Of a stretch of 52,311 nucleotides of DNA, positions 34,111 through 44,344 are shown piece by piece. The number at the start of each line of letters is the position of its first letter. Position 1 is the first letter of the stretch. A program made the translations under genes and the position numbers. The DNA lies in contig BFEA01000588.1 of assembly GCA_003427395.1 (NCBI GenBank), positions 361,770-414,080 of the forward strand. The letters are read 5' to 3'. Below the pieces are notes generated by a model. The model was not told where the DNA came from. It made no database searches and saw nothing but the letters and a program-made list of their open reading frames with translations. This DNA is from Chara braunii (taxonomy: Eukaryota > Streptophyta > Charophyceae > Charales > Characeae).

Positions 34111-36040
34111 AGTGAGACAGTGAGGTACTCTAAGGACAAGAGCTTCAACAAACTTTGACTACTTTTGCATTGCCAATTCAGTATATCAGTTTTCAGCATG
34201 TCAGACGTTGCCACAAAGGACTGGAGAGAGAATTTTCAGGGGACGTGTATTTACTTCTGCATCTGAACTGATTTTATTATTTCTATAAGTCATAGAGACA
34301 ATGATATCAAAATCTCATTAATACTGAGCCACAGTCGATCTACGAGCATTAGATCCTTGAATGGGGAGTAACTATAAAATGCAGTTGCAGTGATATTAAG
34401 TTTAGAGAATTTGTGGTTGTGGTAGAAGAGTAACCAGTGTTGATTTCATGATGAGGAGAAAATCTGATAGGCAGAAAATAATTTCAGCTTTACCTGACTA
34501 AAGAATTGTCAGTGGAGGGACTTCGTGTCTTCTGACTAAGTTGCCTGTCCAAGAGAGGTATCAAGAAGATAGGCATAAAAAAGTTCAACCTTGCTTTCCT
34601 TGAGGCTGGTTGGAGGTTTCTTGAGAGTATTCTCAGATGACGGGAGATACCTCTCTGGGATAAACACTTTGTATTTCCTTAGGCTGAAGTGAGGTCTCAA
34701 GGAGGTCCATTGTCGGTTGCCGCTTGTTGTTATTCAGTGCCTCTTGAAACTGAATGGACGTCTCTTGAGAAATGTTTGTTCTGTTATCTAGGGCATGGGT
34801 TGTCTGACTATGGGCTTGAGATGTTTGTTTGATTGTCTGTACCTGAGATTTTCTTCTCTAACCTAAAGATGCATTCATTGTCGAGGCTAGCCAGAGCCTT
34901 ACCACAGTAGATTGCAATCTGGTGGGGTCAGCAGGTCCCCGACGCGAGTGTCGAATTTCGTAGTTGACTGAGGCTACGACTCTGAGGGTCTGGCCTGTGA
35001 GGTCAAGAGGGATCAACTGGAACCCTATCGCAGTCAGAGGAGGCAATCCAATGAGTTTCGCCAGAGTCTGGAACTGTGGTTAGACTGGGTCCCACGTTCA
35101 AAAATTTGGGCAGGGCAGCCAACGCCCTAGGCCTAAAACCGGTGGGTGAGTCGGTCCCCAATCGCAGTGGTCAAATCCGGGTAGGAAACAGTTGGACTGA
35201 CGGGAGACCCGCTATAGTCTGGGCGTCCTAGCGAGAGTGCCAAAGGGACATCATACTCGAGCAGTGGGTATGGTGGTCCTGACCAGGAGGCAGGTTAAAG
35301 GGGTTGTCAAGACAAATGGTCTGATTGGTCGTGGCCTTAGGCGGGCCGAACAAGGCATGACAGACTAATGGGAGGTCTGTCATCCCTGACCAGTGATGGG
35401 CCAAAATCAAGGCTATCAATAACTCTTGGGTGTGAAGAACTGTTCATGTTTATTTATTATATTATTATGGGTTTTTATGTTTATTTATTTTTATGTAATT
35501 ACTGATTGATGATTGTTTGTCAGGGAGTCTGTATGTAGGGAGTCGGACTATGGAACTTGCTGTTTTGTAGGATCATACAGACACCTCAACAACTCCAAGG
35601 TCAGAGGAAAGAAAAGGGGTTTGGTATCCCCCTTTATTTGCTTGAGAAGTGAGGATACGCCTCGTTTACCAGAGGAAAAGAACAGGGTTTGGTATCCCCT
35701 AAGTTGTTTGAGAAGACGTCTCACTCAGGTCAGAGAACAGGAAAAAGGGTTTGGTATACCATATCCCCAGCATGGCAGATAGGATGAGTGCCCTGTGTTA
35801 ATATCATTTGGACAAATACCCTGGGCATCGTTGCCAAGACAAGAAACAAGGTAACTTCTCTTTTGAAAAGGAACAACAGCAAGTCAAATTAGTAACAGAT
35901 GAGAAATCCTTCTTAAATTTATTTGGTGGCCAACAAGTGGCCTGGTTCACGAGGAACCTGTATCCTCGGCCTCAGGGTATTCAAACTCTTAAGCCAGGGA
36001 CACTATGGAATGGACTGAAAAGTCAAGGAAGGAAAAAAAC
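34111..36040. other. 3' non-coding region of element III
   Basis: No gene recognised. 34340-34860 has a neutral composition. 34900-35420 is richer in GGTC/CCC words. 35440-35500 is strongly AT-rich. The 3' LTR of element III should lie here or beyond, but nothing matches the stretch before 24816. Confidence 0.45.
35580..35770. repeat. three tandem copies of a GGGTTTGGTATC module, about 66 bp
   Basis: AAAGGGGTTTGGTATCCCC near 35615, ACAGGGTTTGGTATCCCC near 35683 and AAAGGGTTTGGTATACC near 35746 are spaced about 63-68 bp and share flanking AGGTCAGAG, GAGAAG and CTCA words. The same GGGTTTGGTATC word occurs at 36832-36843, directly before the 1.22-kb repeat copy 2, so it may be a polypurine-tract-like or boundary signal. 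Confidence 0.75.
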
Positions 36041-36550
36041 TTAAAAGTCCGAGGAAAGGATATCATGCTTATGAAAAGTCTGAAAAGCCAGGGAGATGAC
36101 CATGAATTCCATCTGGAGCAGAGACAGGAAAAAGAAAATGCAGCCAAGGGTACAACTATTGAATTGGGGAAGAGAAGGAGCCATGCATGGTGCAGGTGGA
36201 GGCGATGTGAGCACTAAGGCTCTGCTTGTCACGGGAGCAGTGGGGGCTCTAGGAGAGTAAGGTGGGGAAGAGGAGTCGGGTGCGCCATAGCGCCCCTCAA
36301 ATTTCTTTTGAAAATACTCCATCCTCGTAGCGGATGGAGTTCTCGTATACTAGCCTATGAAAGGTTGGCAGTGATATGGCCACACATGAGAGTCATATCC
36401 TCGCACTTCCTCTTCCTCCTCTGAACTGAACTCGCGTCGTGTGCGAGTTGGCGGCTCTTCGCGCGCTCCCTCCTCTACCACCTCTCCCTCTTCCCTGTCT
36501 TCTACGTGCTTCAGGCATGGTGCAAGAAGAAGGAGAACAGGTACGGCGCA
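36041..36550 (-). pseudogene. minus-strand gag-like fragment
   Basis: Minus-strand text includes an Arg/Gly-rich start (MPEARRRQGRGRGGRGSARR in one frame), an acidic stretch in another frame (EFSSEEEEEVRGYDSHVWP), then MEYFQKKFEGRYGAPDSSSP with a Pro-rich tail. It looks like the beginning of a gag polyprotein of an element in the opposite orientation to element III. It is frame-broken and stops within 600 bp. Confidence 0.35.
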
Positions 36551-36844
36551 AACAGAATGGAGATTAGAAGAAGGATGTGAACAAGAAGATCGGACCACCA
36601 GAGAAGAGAGGGGAGAATGGATACACATGTCATATAAAACTATTTTGCGTCGCGAGGGAAGAAAGAAGGAAGAGGTGTGCGCTATGGATGTGTGAGAAGC
36701 TAGCTAGCGCAAAACTACAGTAAGAACTTCACTGCAAAAGTTGCAATGGAAGCGATCGAGTGTGTCATTGAATCTCGATGTTTTATGCTCAACTTCTTAT
36801 ATTATTTTGGCCCAGCGAGGACGCTGGGCGGGGGTTTGGTATCA

Positions 36845-38063
36845 TGTCGGAGGGTGAGGTGTCCCGGCCCTCCGCTGCGTACCAGGCGGTCGTTCGCCTA
36901 CCTCCGTTGTGTACCAAATGCCTGCCCACGGACTCCCGCTGTGTACCGGGCGTTCAATCACTTGCCTCCGCGGCGTACCAGCTCCCTACTCAGAGTCTGC
37001 AACGCACTGTTCGGGGCTCCACTGCAGGTGCACTTGCTGCCCCGACTTCTCGTTGTACCTGCTGATGCTAGCGAACCATTAAATCGTACCGTGTGTAACC
37101 CGGTCCAACTGCTATGGACATGTGCAGTCGGTGTTTGTCTTGGCAGGAGTGTGCTGCTCGATTTCCCAAAGGTCCATGTAGGCGCAGCGCTACCGGCCTG
37201 TGGCCGAGGTGGTCGTTGCGCTTACCCAGAGGTGCGAAGGTGAGGGTTGTGGTGAGGACCATTACGCCGCGTGCTAAGTTTCCTCTGACCAAGTTGTGGG
37301 AGACATACGGGACAGCTGTCACGATCGTAAAAGAAAAGAGGGAAAAAAAAAAAGAAATTAAGAAAGTGAACAGGAGTGGTGGCATTTCAGACTGTGGTTT
37401 TCATACGTCAGTTCTCCTGCCCCCTGCGGGGGAATGAACGGTTCGTTTTTGCACTGTAAATGCAAGTAGCAGCTTAGGTCGGCCTAGCAGTCCACGCTTT
37501 GCTTACCGGGAATATGAATTGTTGAATACCACGCCGAGGGTCCTCAAAATAGGAGCACCCGCGACCTCGTTGGTAGGAGGCACATCACCTCCCACGGGAG
37601 GTCATGAGCCCCCTCCTTGCCATCGGACATGGGTACCCATCAGGGGTAGTCCGAAGGCTCCTTTTGAGAGAAGGAGAGTGGCCGCCGACACTGCGTTATG
37701 GGACTCGAGCCGAGCCTGCGGGTCATTTCACGTAGAAGGATGACCGTTGAAGTTCGGCTTTTGCCTCCCCTCTTTGTTTATTTTTTATTTTACTATTTTA
37801 ATATTTTCTGAATTACGGACCACTAAAATGTTACATTCTAAGAGCTACCAAAGTTCCTTGTTTAGAGCACAGGAATCTCGACATGTGCCAATCTTATAAA
37901 GTGAGGGGGGAATTTTTTTCTTTGGTTACTTGGGCATGAGCGGCCTCGTTACGGTGAATGTTGGCGAACGTAGGAGAAAAGGGGTAAGCAGCGTGGTGAG
38001 CGCAAGTGCCGAACGATAAGCTCGGGCCATTCCGTGGTCAGTGACCGTTGGTGTATAAAATGT
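36845..38063. repeat. 1.22-kb direct repeat, copy 2 (LTR-like)
   Basis: Same-orientation partner of 17763-18986, beginning TGTCGGAGGGTGAGGTGTCCC and ending TTGGTGTATA. Differences are scattered substitutions and small indels (for example an extra A-run near 37340 and a TTTTTT addition near 37915). It is preceded by the purine-rich word GGGCGGGGGTTTGGTATCA, which would fit a polypurine tract if this is a 3' LTR. Confidence 0.85.
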
Positions 38064-38245
38064 GTATTTTGTTAAAAGTGAACCTTTTGATTGTTCACTT
38101 TTTGTAACAAAGCTGAAATTCATGTTGGAGCGACATAAATAAGAATAAATACATACAATCATTGCTAAGTGTTGCTAAGTGGGCAGTGCCATGGGTCTCG
38201 CAAGATCGACAACTGCCATCGCTTGGAGCACTCGACCCATCAACG

Positions 38246-38341
38246 TGCAACCTGTTACTGGGACTATGACATCTTCTGAATCGACCGTCCGCAANTGCAA
38301 CCTGTTACTGGGCCTATGACATCTTCTGAGTCTACCGTCCG
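38246..38341. repeat. 50-bp duplication spanning a single N
   Basis: TGCAACCTGTTACTGGG, TATGACATCTTCTGA and ACCGTCCG appear at 38246-38290 and again at 38296-38341 with about three mismatches; one N lies between them at 38295. It could be a genuine tandem copy or two overlapping contig ends joined by a placeholder base. Confidence 0.8.
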
Positions 38342-38845
38342 GGCCCCCCCCACCACCCCCCCCCACCCACAAAACCCCAACCACCCCAGCGCACCAACGG
38401 TAACCAAACCCCTTAAAATCACTGTGTCATCGAATTTCTCCCTTATTGTCTATTTTCGAGGTAGCCTTTTGGAGCGGCCGCTCTGCAACTCAGAATAAAC
38501 TCCAGGTTTGTTTGTAACAGGGCCTATGACACCAGCTGACCCTCCCCTCCACCACCACCTCCCCCAGCACCCTTACCCCCTGGAAGTCACACCCCCTACC
38601 CCAACACCCTTACCCCTAGAAGTTCTCCCCTTTTGGTTATTTTCGAGGTGCGTGGACCACACCCTAACCCCTTGGAAGTCACATTCTCCCTTTTTGAGTA
38701 TTTTCGAGGTGCTTGGAACAGTTCCAGGGCCAATGACATCTATTGACACTCCGCCTCAACCCCCCCCCCCTGCACCACGTCCCACGCCCCCTAGGAAATC
38801 ACATTCTGCCCTTTTGGCTAATTTCGAGGTGAGCGGCATTTGAAA
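38296..38845 (+). other. tandem proline-rich exon-like modules
   Basis: Three modules share GGGCCTATGACA (or GGGCCAATGACA), a C-rich Pro-coding stretch and a closing ATTTTCGAGGT. They lie at 38317-38465, 38511-38655 and 38719-38835, with an extra closing unit at 38665-38715. Translations run GPMTSSE, GPMTPADPPL and GPMTSIDTPP, then Pro-rich text ending in F-E-V or F-S-R. The second module is preceded by TTTGTAACAG and the third is closed by GAGGTGAGC, which look like a 3' and a 5' splice site. They may be duplicated exons of a Pro-rich protein or non-coding repeats. No domain was identified. Confidence 0.4.
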
Positions 38846-39583
38846 AATGAGTATGTTTTCTTGCATGCCACCTGCTGAAACTTTTAATCCCCTTAATATT
38901 GCATTTTGTTCTTTGTCGGACAAACTTAATTATAGTACGCTACAAGTTTTTTTGCCGGGCAAAGATCCTCAACGTTAGAACTTAATATTACGCTACAAAT
39001 GTTGACTGAACAATCCGAAATGAGTGCTTGGTTTTGCCTTCTTGCAATCCGAGCCTCGGCACCCCAACGCTCTGAATACGGAGCGAATCTTAAACTACGA
39101 ATTAATTCTCAAAATCTTTCGCACACGCTCTAAGCGGGTCACTAATTTCTGCGAGCAAAGGTAGAGGACAAAATCTTAAACTACGAATTAATTCCCAAAT
39201 GCTTTCGCACACTTAGTCGTTGGAAGAGGTGAGGAGGTGTTGTAAGCGAGATAGAAATGCCACAGACAGAGTCATTGGAAGAGGTCAGGAGGCGCTGTAA
39301 TCGGGATAGTAATGCCTGCCAGCAAAGCTGGAGGACGCAATTCCAAACTCCAAAAAATTCCTTATATAAGACTCTGGGGACCTTGCCCGCACTGAGCCTG
39401 ACAAATGTGATGCATCGTACAGTTCCCAATCGTGCAATGTGAATCATAGCAATTTTGGTGCATCTTTATCCGTCAATACGACAGTTGAGAGCGAAATAAA
39501 ATCAATGCGCAGGGGTACAGCGTTATATATTTTCAAGGTCTAACATCCGACGTAACATAAAGGCGAGTGAAAACTCACAGTAA
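38846..39583. other. left flank of element V with inverted iteron-like words
   Basis: No gene. CTTAAACTACGAATTAATTC occurs at about 39089 and 39172, each followed within 25 bp by CTTTCGCACAC. Reverse complements of these words resemble the iterons at 50909-51626. A near copy is present at 40261. The pair GGAAGAGGTGAGGAGG and GGAAGAGGTCAGGAGG at 39223 and 39268 gives a further short direct repeat. Confidence 0.55.
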
Positions 39584-40135
39584 AGGCACCAGCGGTTATT
39601 ATTCCTTGTTAACGGTCATTTCCGCATCATACGAGATTGCAACTGGATTAGCTCACCCATGGCAGACCCGTTGTCGATCCCTTTTAGCGAAAAGGTTTGG
39701 GCATCAGAAATCTCAACAGCGACGACGACGACTGCATCGTGCATCCCTTTTAGCGATATGTTAAGGCATCGAAAATTGCAGAAGGCTAAAAGCGACCACG
39801 TCTACTGGTGCTTTGATGGTCCGATAATGGACGTGAAGGTCTGTCTCTTATACACATCTAGATGTGTATAAGAGACAGAGGCACCAGCGGTTATTATTCC
39901 TTGTTAACGGTCATTTCCGCATCATACGAGATTGCAACTGGATTAGCTCACCCATGGCAGACCCGTTGTCGATCCCTTTTAGCGAAAAGGTTTGGGCATC
40001 AGAAATCTCAACAGCGACGACGACGACTGCATCGTGCATCCCTTTTAGCGATATGTTAAGGCATCGAAAATTGCAGAAGGCTAAAAGCGACCACGTCTAC
40101 TGGTGCTTTGATGGTCCGATAATGGACGTGAAGGT
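39584..40135. repeat. exact 257-bp direct duplication, artefact
   Basis: 39584-39840 and 39879-40135 read identically base for base as far as I compared them, separated only by the 38-bp adapter. Flanking genomic sequence continues naturally if one copy plus the adapter is removed. A real duplication of this age among diverged repeats would not be perfect and adapter-joined, so it should be treated as a library or assembly artefact. Confidence 0.93.
39841..39878. other. Nextera mate-pair junction adapter (contamination)
   Basis: CTGTCTCTTATACACATCT is followed immediately by its reverse complement AGATGTGTATAAGAGACAG. This is the Tn5 mosaic-end sequence used in Nextera libraries, and the back-to-back form is the circularisation junction of Nextera mate-pair libraries. 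Frames across it give the peptides MCIRDR, MYKRQ and LLYTSRCV, known as adapter-derived artefacts in protein databases. It is not part of the genome. Confidence 0.99.
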
Positions 40136-40425
40136 AACGTCACCGTTATTGTGAAGGTGCGACAAAGTTTGCTTCTAAATTTAGAAGCGGTAGTCGTAAG
40201 AGGTGAGGAGGCATTCTAAGCGAGTCATAAATTCCCTTCAGTTAAGGTAGAGGAGGGAATCTTAAACTACAAATTAATTCGCACATCCTTTCGCACATTG
40301 AGTCGTCGAAAAAGGTGAGGAGGCGCTTTAAACCACCACTCCCTCCGACAACAGGAAATAACCCCCCCTGTGAGTTCCGATGGGTTCTTAAGGAGGACGG
40401 CGACCGGATGCCGAAACGGGGGGGG

Positions 40426-40428
<3 letters not shown>

Positions 40429-40483
<55 letters not shown>
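40429..40483. repeat. GA dinucleotide microsatellite, about 27 units
   Basis: Pure GA repeat following a G-run. No coding meaning. Confidence 0.97.
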
Positions 40484-40485
<2 letters not shown>

Positions 40486-41989
40486 CCGAGCTCCTTGCTT
40501 TAACCCGGAAAGGCATTGACAGATACTAGTTAAACAGCAAATCAATTCGCAATTATCGGTGCTCGACAGAGCACCTTAAGGAAGTGTCAAATAGTCATTG
40601 GCACTCTGTGCGGATTGCCAAAACCACTCTTAGGGAACCTTGATGCCAGGTTGAAGTTATGTCGTGAACTGTCAGGTGACTGAGTACCTTCAAGAAGTGC
40701 CAAACAGTCGTTGGTTGTCTGCGCGGATTGCTATTAGCATTCTTACGGAACCTTGATGTTTCCCGCAGGTTATCAGTTTTTGGGCAGTCTTTGATGCTGA
40801 AGTCCGCCGCTAGGGCTAGTTTGGTGGGTCTGTGGTTGACCTTTCTGTTGGACCTGGATCTATTTCGAGCAAAGTTTTGCACTCCACAAATGAAATTGAA
40901 CTTCAGGTCCCGCAGGTTAGCAGTTGTTGGGAAGTCTTTGATGCTCAATCGCAGTTGTTGGATGTCGGACCTAGTCTCACAATTTGACAGTGGCAACGCG
41001 CTTAGAAGAACTCAAAGAAAATTCTGAAAATTTTAGGCTTCGTCGATTTGCTCGTGATCGTTCCAGGAAAAATATCAAAATTATGAAGGAAGTATTTGTG
41101 GCAAGATAGAAGAGACAATTTCACATTCGGCAAGACATGATTCAAATGACAATCTTTTTCGCTATTTATCTATTTTTTCGAGAAGACAGAAGACCTTTAC
41201 TTAAAATATCATTTTTTGCGAACTTGCATAAATTATCAGTCTTCTAGTGACAACACAGAAGGTAACAATTTTGGCCAATCATCCATTTTGGCGAACGCCT
41301 CATATCGATCCTTCAGCGACAAACAACGTCGAAGCACATGGGTCAAGCACACATATATTCTGAGAATAACACAATTGATGATCATTTTGCCGAACTTGCA
41401 GTTATGAATAAATTTTCGTTGACAACACGCAAGGGAATCATTTTGGCAAATTTGTGGACATGAACGGTCTTATCACAAATGTATGACATCCAAAGTGCGA
41501 ATATGTTCGCATTTGTCATACGGAAGAAACAGTCAGCATTTAGTGGACAGTATGAGATGTATTCTAGCGATAACAAAATTGGTAATCATTTACTGTACCG
41601 CTAAATTTTCTGGAGTCCGTAAAATAAGTTCAAGCACACATACATTTTGGCGATAATTGGTTTCCGAATTGAGAATAAGTTCGCAATTGTCATATGGAAG
41701 AAACAGTTAACATTCAGTGGAGACAAAAAGGAGGGTGGTTGCGGAGAGGAGGGCACAACAGAGGGGGTGAACCGTAAAACGGGGCGGTACATGCAGAACA
41801 GGGGCGAGCCAAAATATGTGAAAGTTAGGCGGTCGGGGTGGGAGGGGGGAGAGGGGCTTTAAAGTCTCGCATAAGAAAAAGATAAGCATGAAACAATTTG
41901 GTGACCAAGAAGAAATCATTGATCTACTTCACCAACATCTTGTTAAATGAACCAGAGTATCGAGTCCTACGAGCATGAGTGAAAATAAT

Positions 41990-42440
41990 GTCTACAATAG
42001 GACAAAGATGTCCCATGAGTAACGCAGGAGCACAACCTGGAAACGAATAAAGGCAGCACGGCGCTGTCGCGGTCGTAGAGGACATAAGGAGAACAACCCG
42101 AAAACAAACAAAGGCAGCGTAAAGTTGGAATATTCACATCTGATATCTAAGCATCCACTTAAGAGATACTGCACCACGTGGCTGGGATATTTACATCGAC
42201 ATCTAAGCGTCTACTTCACCTAAGCGTCCGCTGCTACCCTCTAGCTTATGTTGTGCGACAAGGAATGAGAATAACCTGAAAACAAACAAAGGCAGCACGG
42301 CGCTGCCGAAAGTCCTACGAGTAAAGTTGACAGGTTCCTCGAAATGAAAAACCCTTAAAAAGTACTACAACACAAGGTTGGGATATTCACATCGACACCT
42401 AAGAGTGTACTTGATCAAAACGTTCACTGCAATCCGCTAC
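41990..42440. repeat. dispersed short direct repeats
   Basis: The word AACCTGGAAACGAATAAAGGC and variants AACCCGAAAACAAACAAAGG and AACCTGAAAACAAACAAAGG occur near 42036, 42097 and 42272. TTGGAATATTCACATCTGAT, TGGGATATTTACATCGACAT and TGGGATATTCACATCGACAC occur near 42125, 42182 and 42378. Together they form an irregular array with units of about 60-190 bp. Confidence 0.65.
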
Positions 42441-42559
42441 CTCATCAAAACAACACCATAGCTCGAACCGGCCGACTATTAGACTAAGTGGGAATAGATT
42501 CGCACTTCTGCTTATGGCCTTGCGAATAAAAAACTTTGCGTATTTTCAACATAGGGGTA

Positions 42560-43299
42560 TTATTCTGAGCCTTGGAGTATGTCCACCGCAATCCTCAATC
42601 TGATGTTTGGAATGTCGCTTTGGGCTATCGAAAATGGTGGCGGATAGCCGCGTGCCATAAAAGAAGCGAAGGCGAGCATGAAAACACCGCCGCTCGACCC
42701 GATCGACTGCTGAGGGACACCATGAACAACCACCTTGGGGTCCGGGAGAAGTAGTTTCGCGCGTTGACCAAGTTGACAAACTGCTTCGTCAGTGAGGTAT
42801 TTCGTGAAGTTGCGAAACATATGGGATGAAAAACCGTCATCGTCTTATAGGAGGGAGTCGTAGTACTCCATCCGTCCGTCGCAGACACACAATAGGGTCC
42901 AATGCACTCGATTTTTATGAACAGGAATCATTAGCATGTCGTACGAAAAAATATTTACATTTTTTGTCAATCTCGCAACCGTATCATGTTGATATCCGCC
43001 ACCGACGAGCTTGGTATAGAAAAACGGACTGAAAATATAAACAGAGGGACACCCAGGCAACGTAGCGGTGCCAAGCAAGGCCAAGTAGGACTCCACCACC
43101 TCGTCAGAAAGCCATCCCCCGTGGACAAGAGTCTGAAGATTTTTTCTGCTCAACAGAATAGAACTTGCCCGTTTGCGAATCGAGGAAACCACCTCGTGGT
43201 CATTGCTGAAATCTCCGCAGACGTCCTGCAACATTCTCAAGTCTGTAGCACTTAGCTTCTTAGTAGGCAAGAAAACGCGAAAGGATGACGTAGCCCCAG
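42560..43299 (-). pseudogene. element V: Ulp1-type cysteine protease domain (C48), nucleophile lost
   Basis: The minus-strand frame from 43321 has the hallmarks of a SUMO-protease fold: GGWLSDEVVESYLALL (residues 68-83), CPSVYIFSPFFYTKL, MLMIPVHKNRVHWTLLCV with catalytic His140, and MEYYDSLL with Asp155. A TAA follows at 42847-42845, but the same frame continues DDDGFSSHMFRNF to VVVHGVPQQSIGSSGGVFML. Here the usual Q-x-N-G-x-D-C-G-V-F box reads QSIGSSGGVF, so Asp-Cys is Ser-Gly and the nucleophile codon (42691-42689) is GGC. The domain would deconjugate SUMO-like modifiers if active; this copy cannot. It sits at the C-terminus of the element V coding unit. Confidence 0.72.
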
Positions 43300-43364
43300 C
43301 TGCATAAACACCCATGAACAAGTGTGAGGAGCGACCAAATTACTGGGGCGAATTGGTTAAGAAC
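43300..43364 (-). other. possible 65-bp intron
   Basis: Splicing from CACA/GTTCTTAACC to TTTATGCAG/CTGGGG would join the KFSRKRAH exon to TGATSSFRVF of the Ulp1 domain in frame and skip a TAA. The donor is weak and the intron is short, so this is tentative. The alternative is a frameshift. Confidence 0.3.
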
Positions 43365-43721
43365 TGTGTGCCCTTTTTCTAGAAAATTTATATCCCCGAT
43401 TGTTGAATGTGTCCTTGGCGATATAGTTAGGATACGGGTCTTTGACGATACCCCATTTGGCATCGTCATCAGACCCATCAGACAAAGCAGAAACGCTTTC
43501 AATAGACGCAGCCACATGTTTTTGCAAAGCTTCTTCCTTAGCTATTCCACAAGCCTTCAAAACCCTGACAGCTCTCTCGGAAAGGCGAGGCCTCTGGACC
43601 CTTTTAAACGACCCTACACTTGACGACTTCTTCGGTAAAGCAGCCAATGACCTCCCTGAAAAACATTTCCCGCACACGGCTTTTGAAGGCTTCATGGGCA
43701 GGGACATTGACAAACTCACAC
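43365..43721 (-). CDS. element V: exon between repeat region and Ulp1 domain
   Basis: Minus-strand coding text VSLSMSLPMKPSKAVCGKCF, then LPKKSSSVGSFKRVQRPRL, LSERAVRVLKACGIAKEEAL and the end KDTFNNRGYKFSRKRAH. It is basic and Ser-rich, with a CGKC pair but no recognised domain. It starts at a well-formed splice acceptor at 43722 and is in phase with the upstream exon, so it is likely part of the same protein as the repeat region and the Ulp1 domain. Confidence 0.55.
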
Positions 43722-43857
43722 CTGTAAAACATAGAAAACAACCCACAAGTTTTTCTTTAACAAGTAGTAATAGCTACATGAGCCCATCACATCAATTTGG
43801 ATGAACACAGAGCTGAATTGTGACAGATATGCGAGTGCTACTATTCACAAATCTTAC
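43722..43857 (-). other. 136-bp GT-AG intron
   Basis: The donor reads GAGCACG/GTAAGATTTG and the acceptor TTTTCTATGTTTTACAG/GTGTGAG on the minus strand. The upstream exon ends after one base of a codon, and joining gives a Gly codon that keeps both frames open (TTPEHG then VSLSMS). The polypyrimidine tract before AG is T-rich. In-frame joining of two otherwise separate ORFs is good evidence for a real intron. Confidence 0.75.
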
Positions 43858-44344
43858 CGTGCTCGGGAGTCGTTTGAGGAAAATAGCCCTCCTGTCGCGC
43901 TACTGTGCCAACGTCCACTGAGGATTCGACGTTCTGCACCTTGGCCACGACTGAATCGCTAACGAGCTCGGTGGCAGCTGAGTCGCTACCCAACTCGATG
44001 GCTTCATGAAGTACCATTTCCCGACCGGTACTGAGGACAGACGCTCGATCACCTTGTTCTTCACCGCAACGGGTGGACGGAGAATCATGATCTTTCGGTT
44101 CTGGATCCATCTGGATGCCGACCGCCACCTCACCGCCTTCCACCACGGGTTTTTCGCCTTTCTCATCGCCATGAAGTCGAGCTTCCACCACGGGTTCTTC
44201 TTCCCCTTCCTCATCGCCAAGAAGCCGAGCTTCCACAAACGTCCACGCACGTCCTTCCTCCCCACGGTCATTGCCTTCCACAAACGTCCACCGACCTCCC
44301 TTGACGTCACCCTCTTGCGTCGTCGCCACAGCCGAACGACTGTG

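Larger units (their letters stand above)
40136..42540. other. gene-free 3' flank of element V with several diverged repeats
   Basis: No gene recognised. It contains a third copy of the TTAAACTAC(A/G)AATTAATTC word (40262), a 150-bp-spaced pair CCGCAGGTTATCAGTTTTTG and CCGCAGGTTAGCAGTTGTTG (40761 and 40911), a 174-bp-spaced pair around CATACGGAAGAAACAGT and CATATGGAAGAAACAGT (41517 and 41691), and repeated blocks with AAACAAACAAAGGCAGC plus GGGATATTCACATCGACA between 41990 and 42440. Confidence 0.6.

Noticed and set aside
39841-39878. Inverted repeat that could be a real transposon end or hairpin
   Set aside because: The sequence is exactly the synthetic mosaic-end pair used in library preparation.
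39862-40154. ORFs beginning MCIRDR and MYKRQ
   Set aside because: The starts lie in the Nextera adapter. The rest is the artefactual duplicate.
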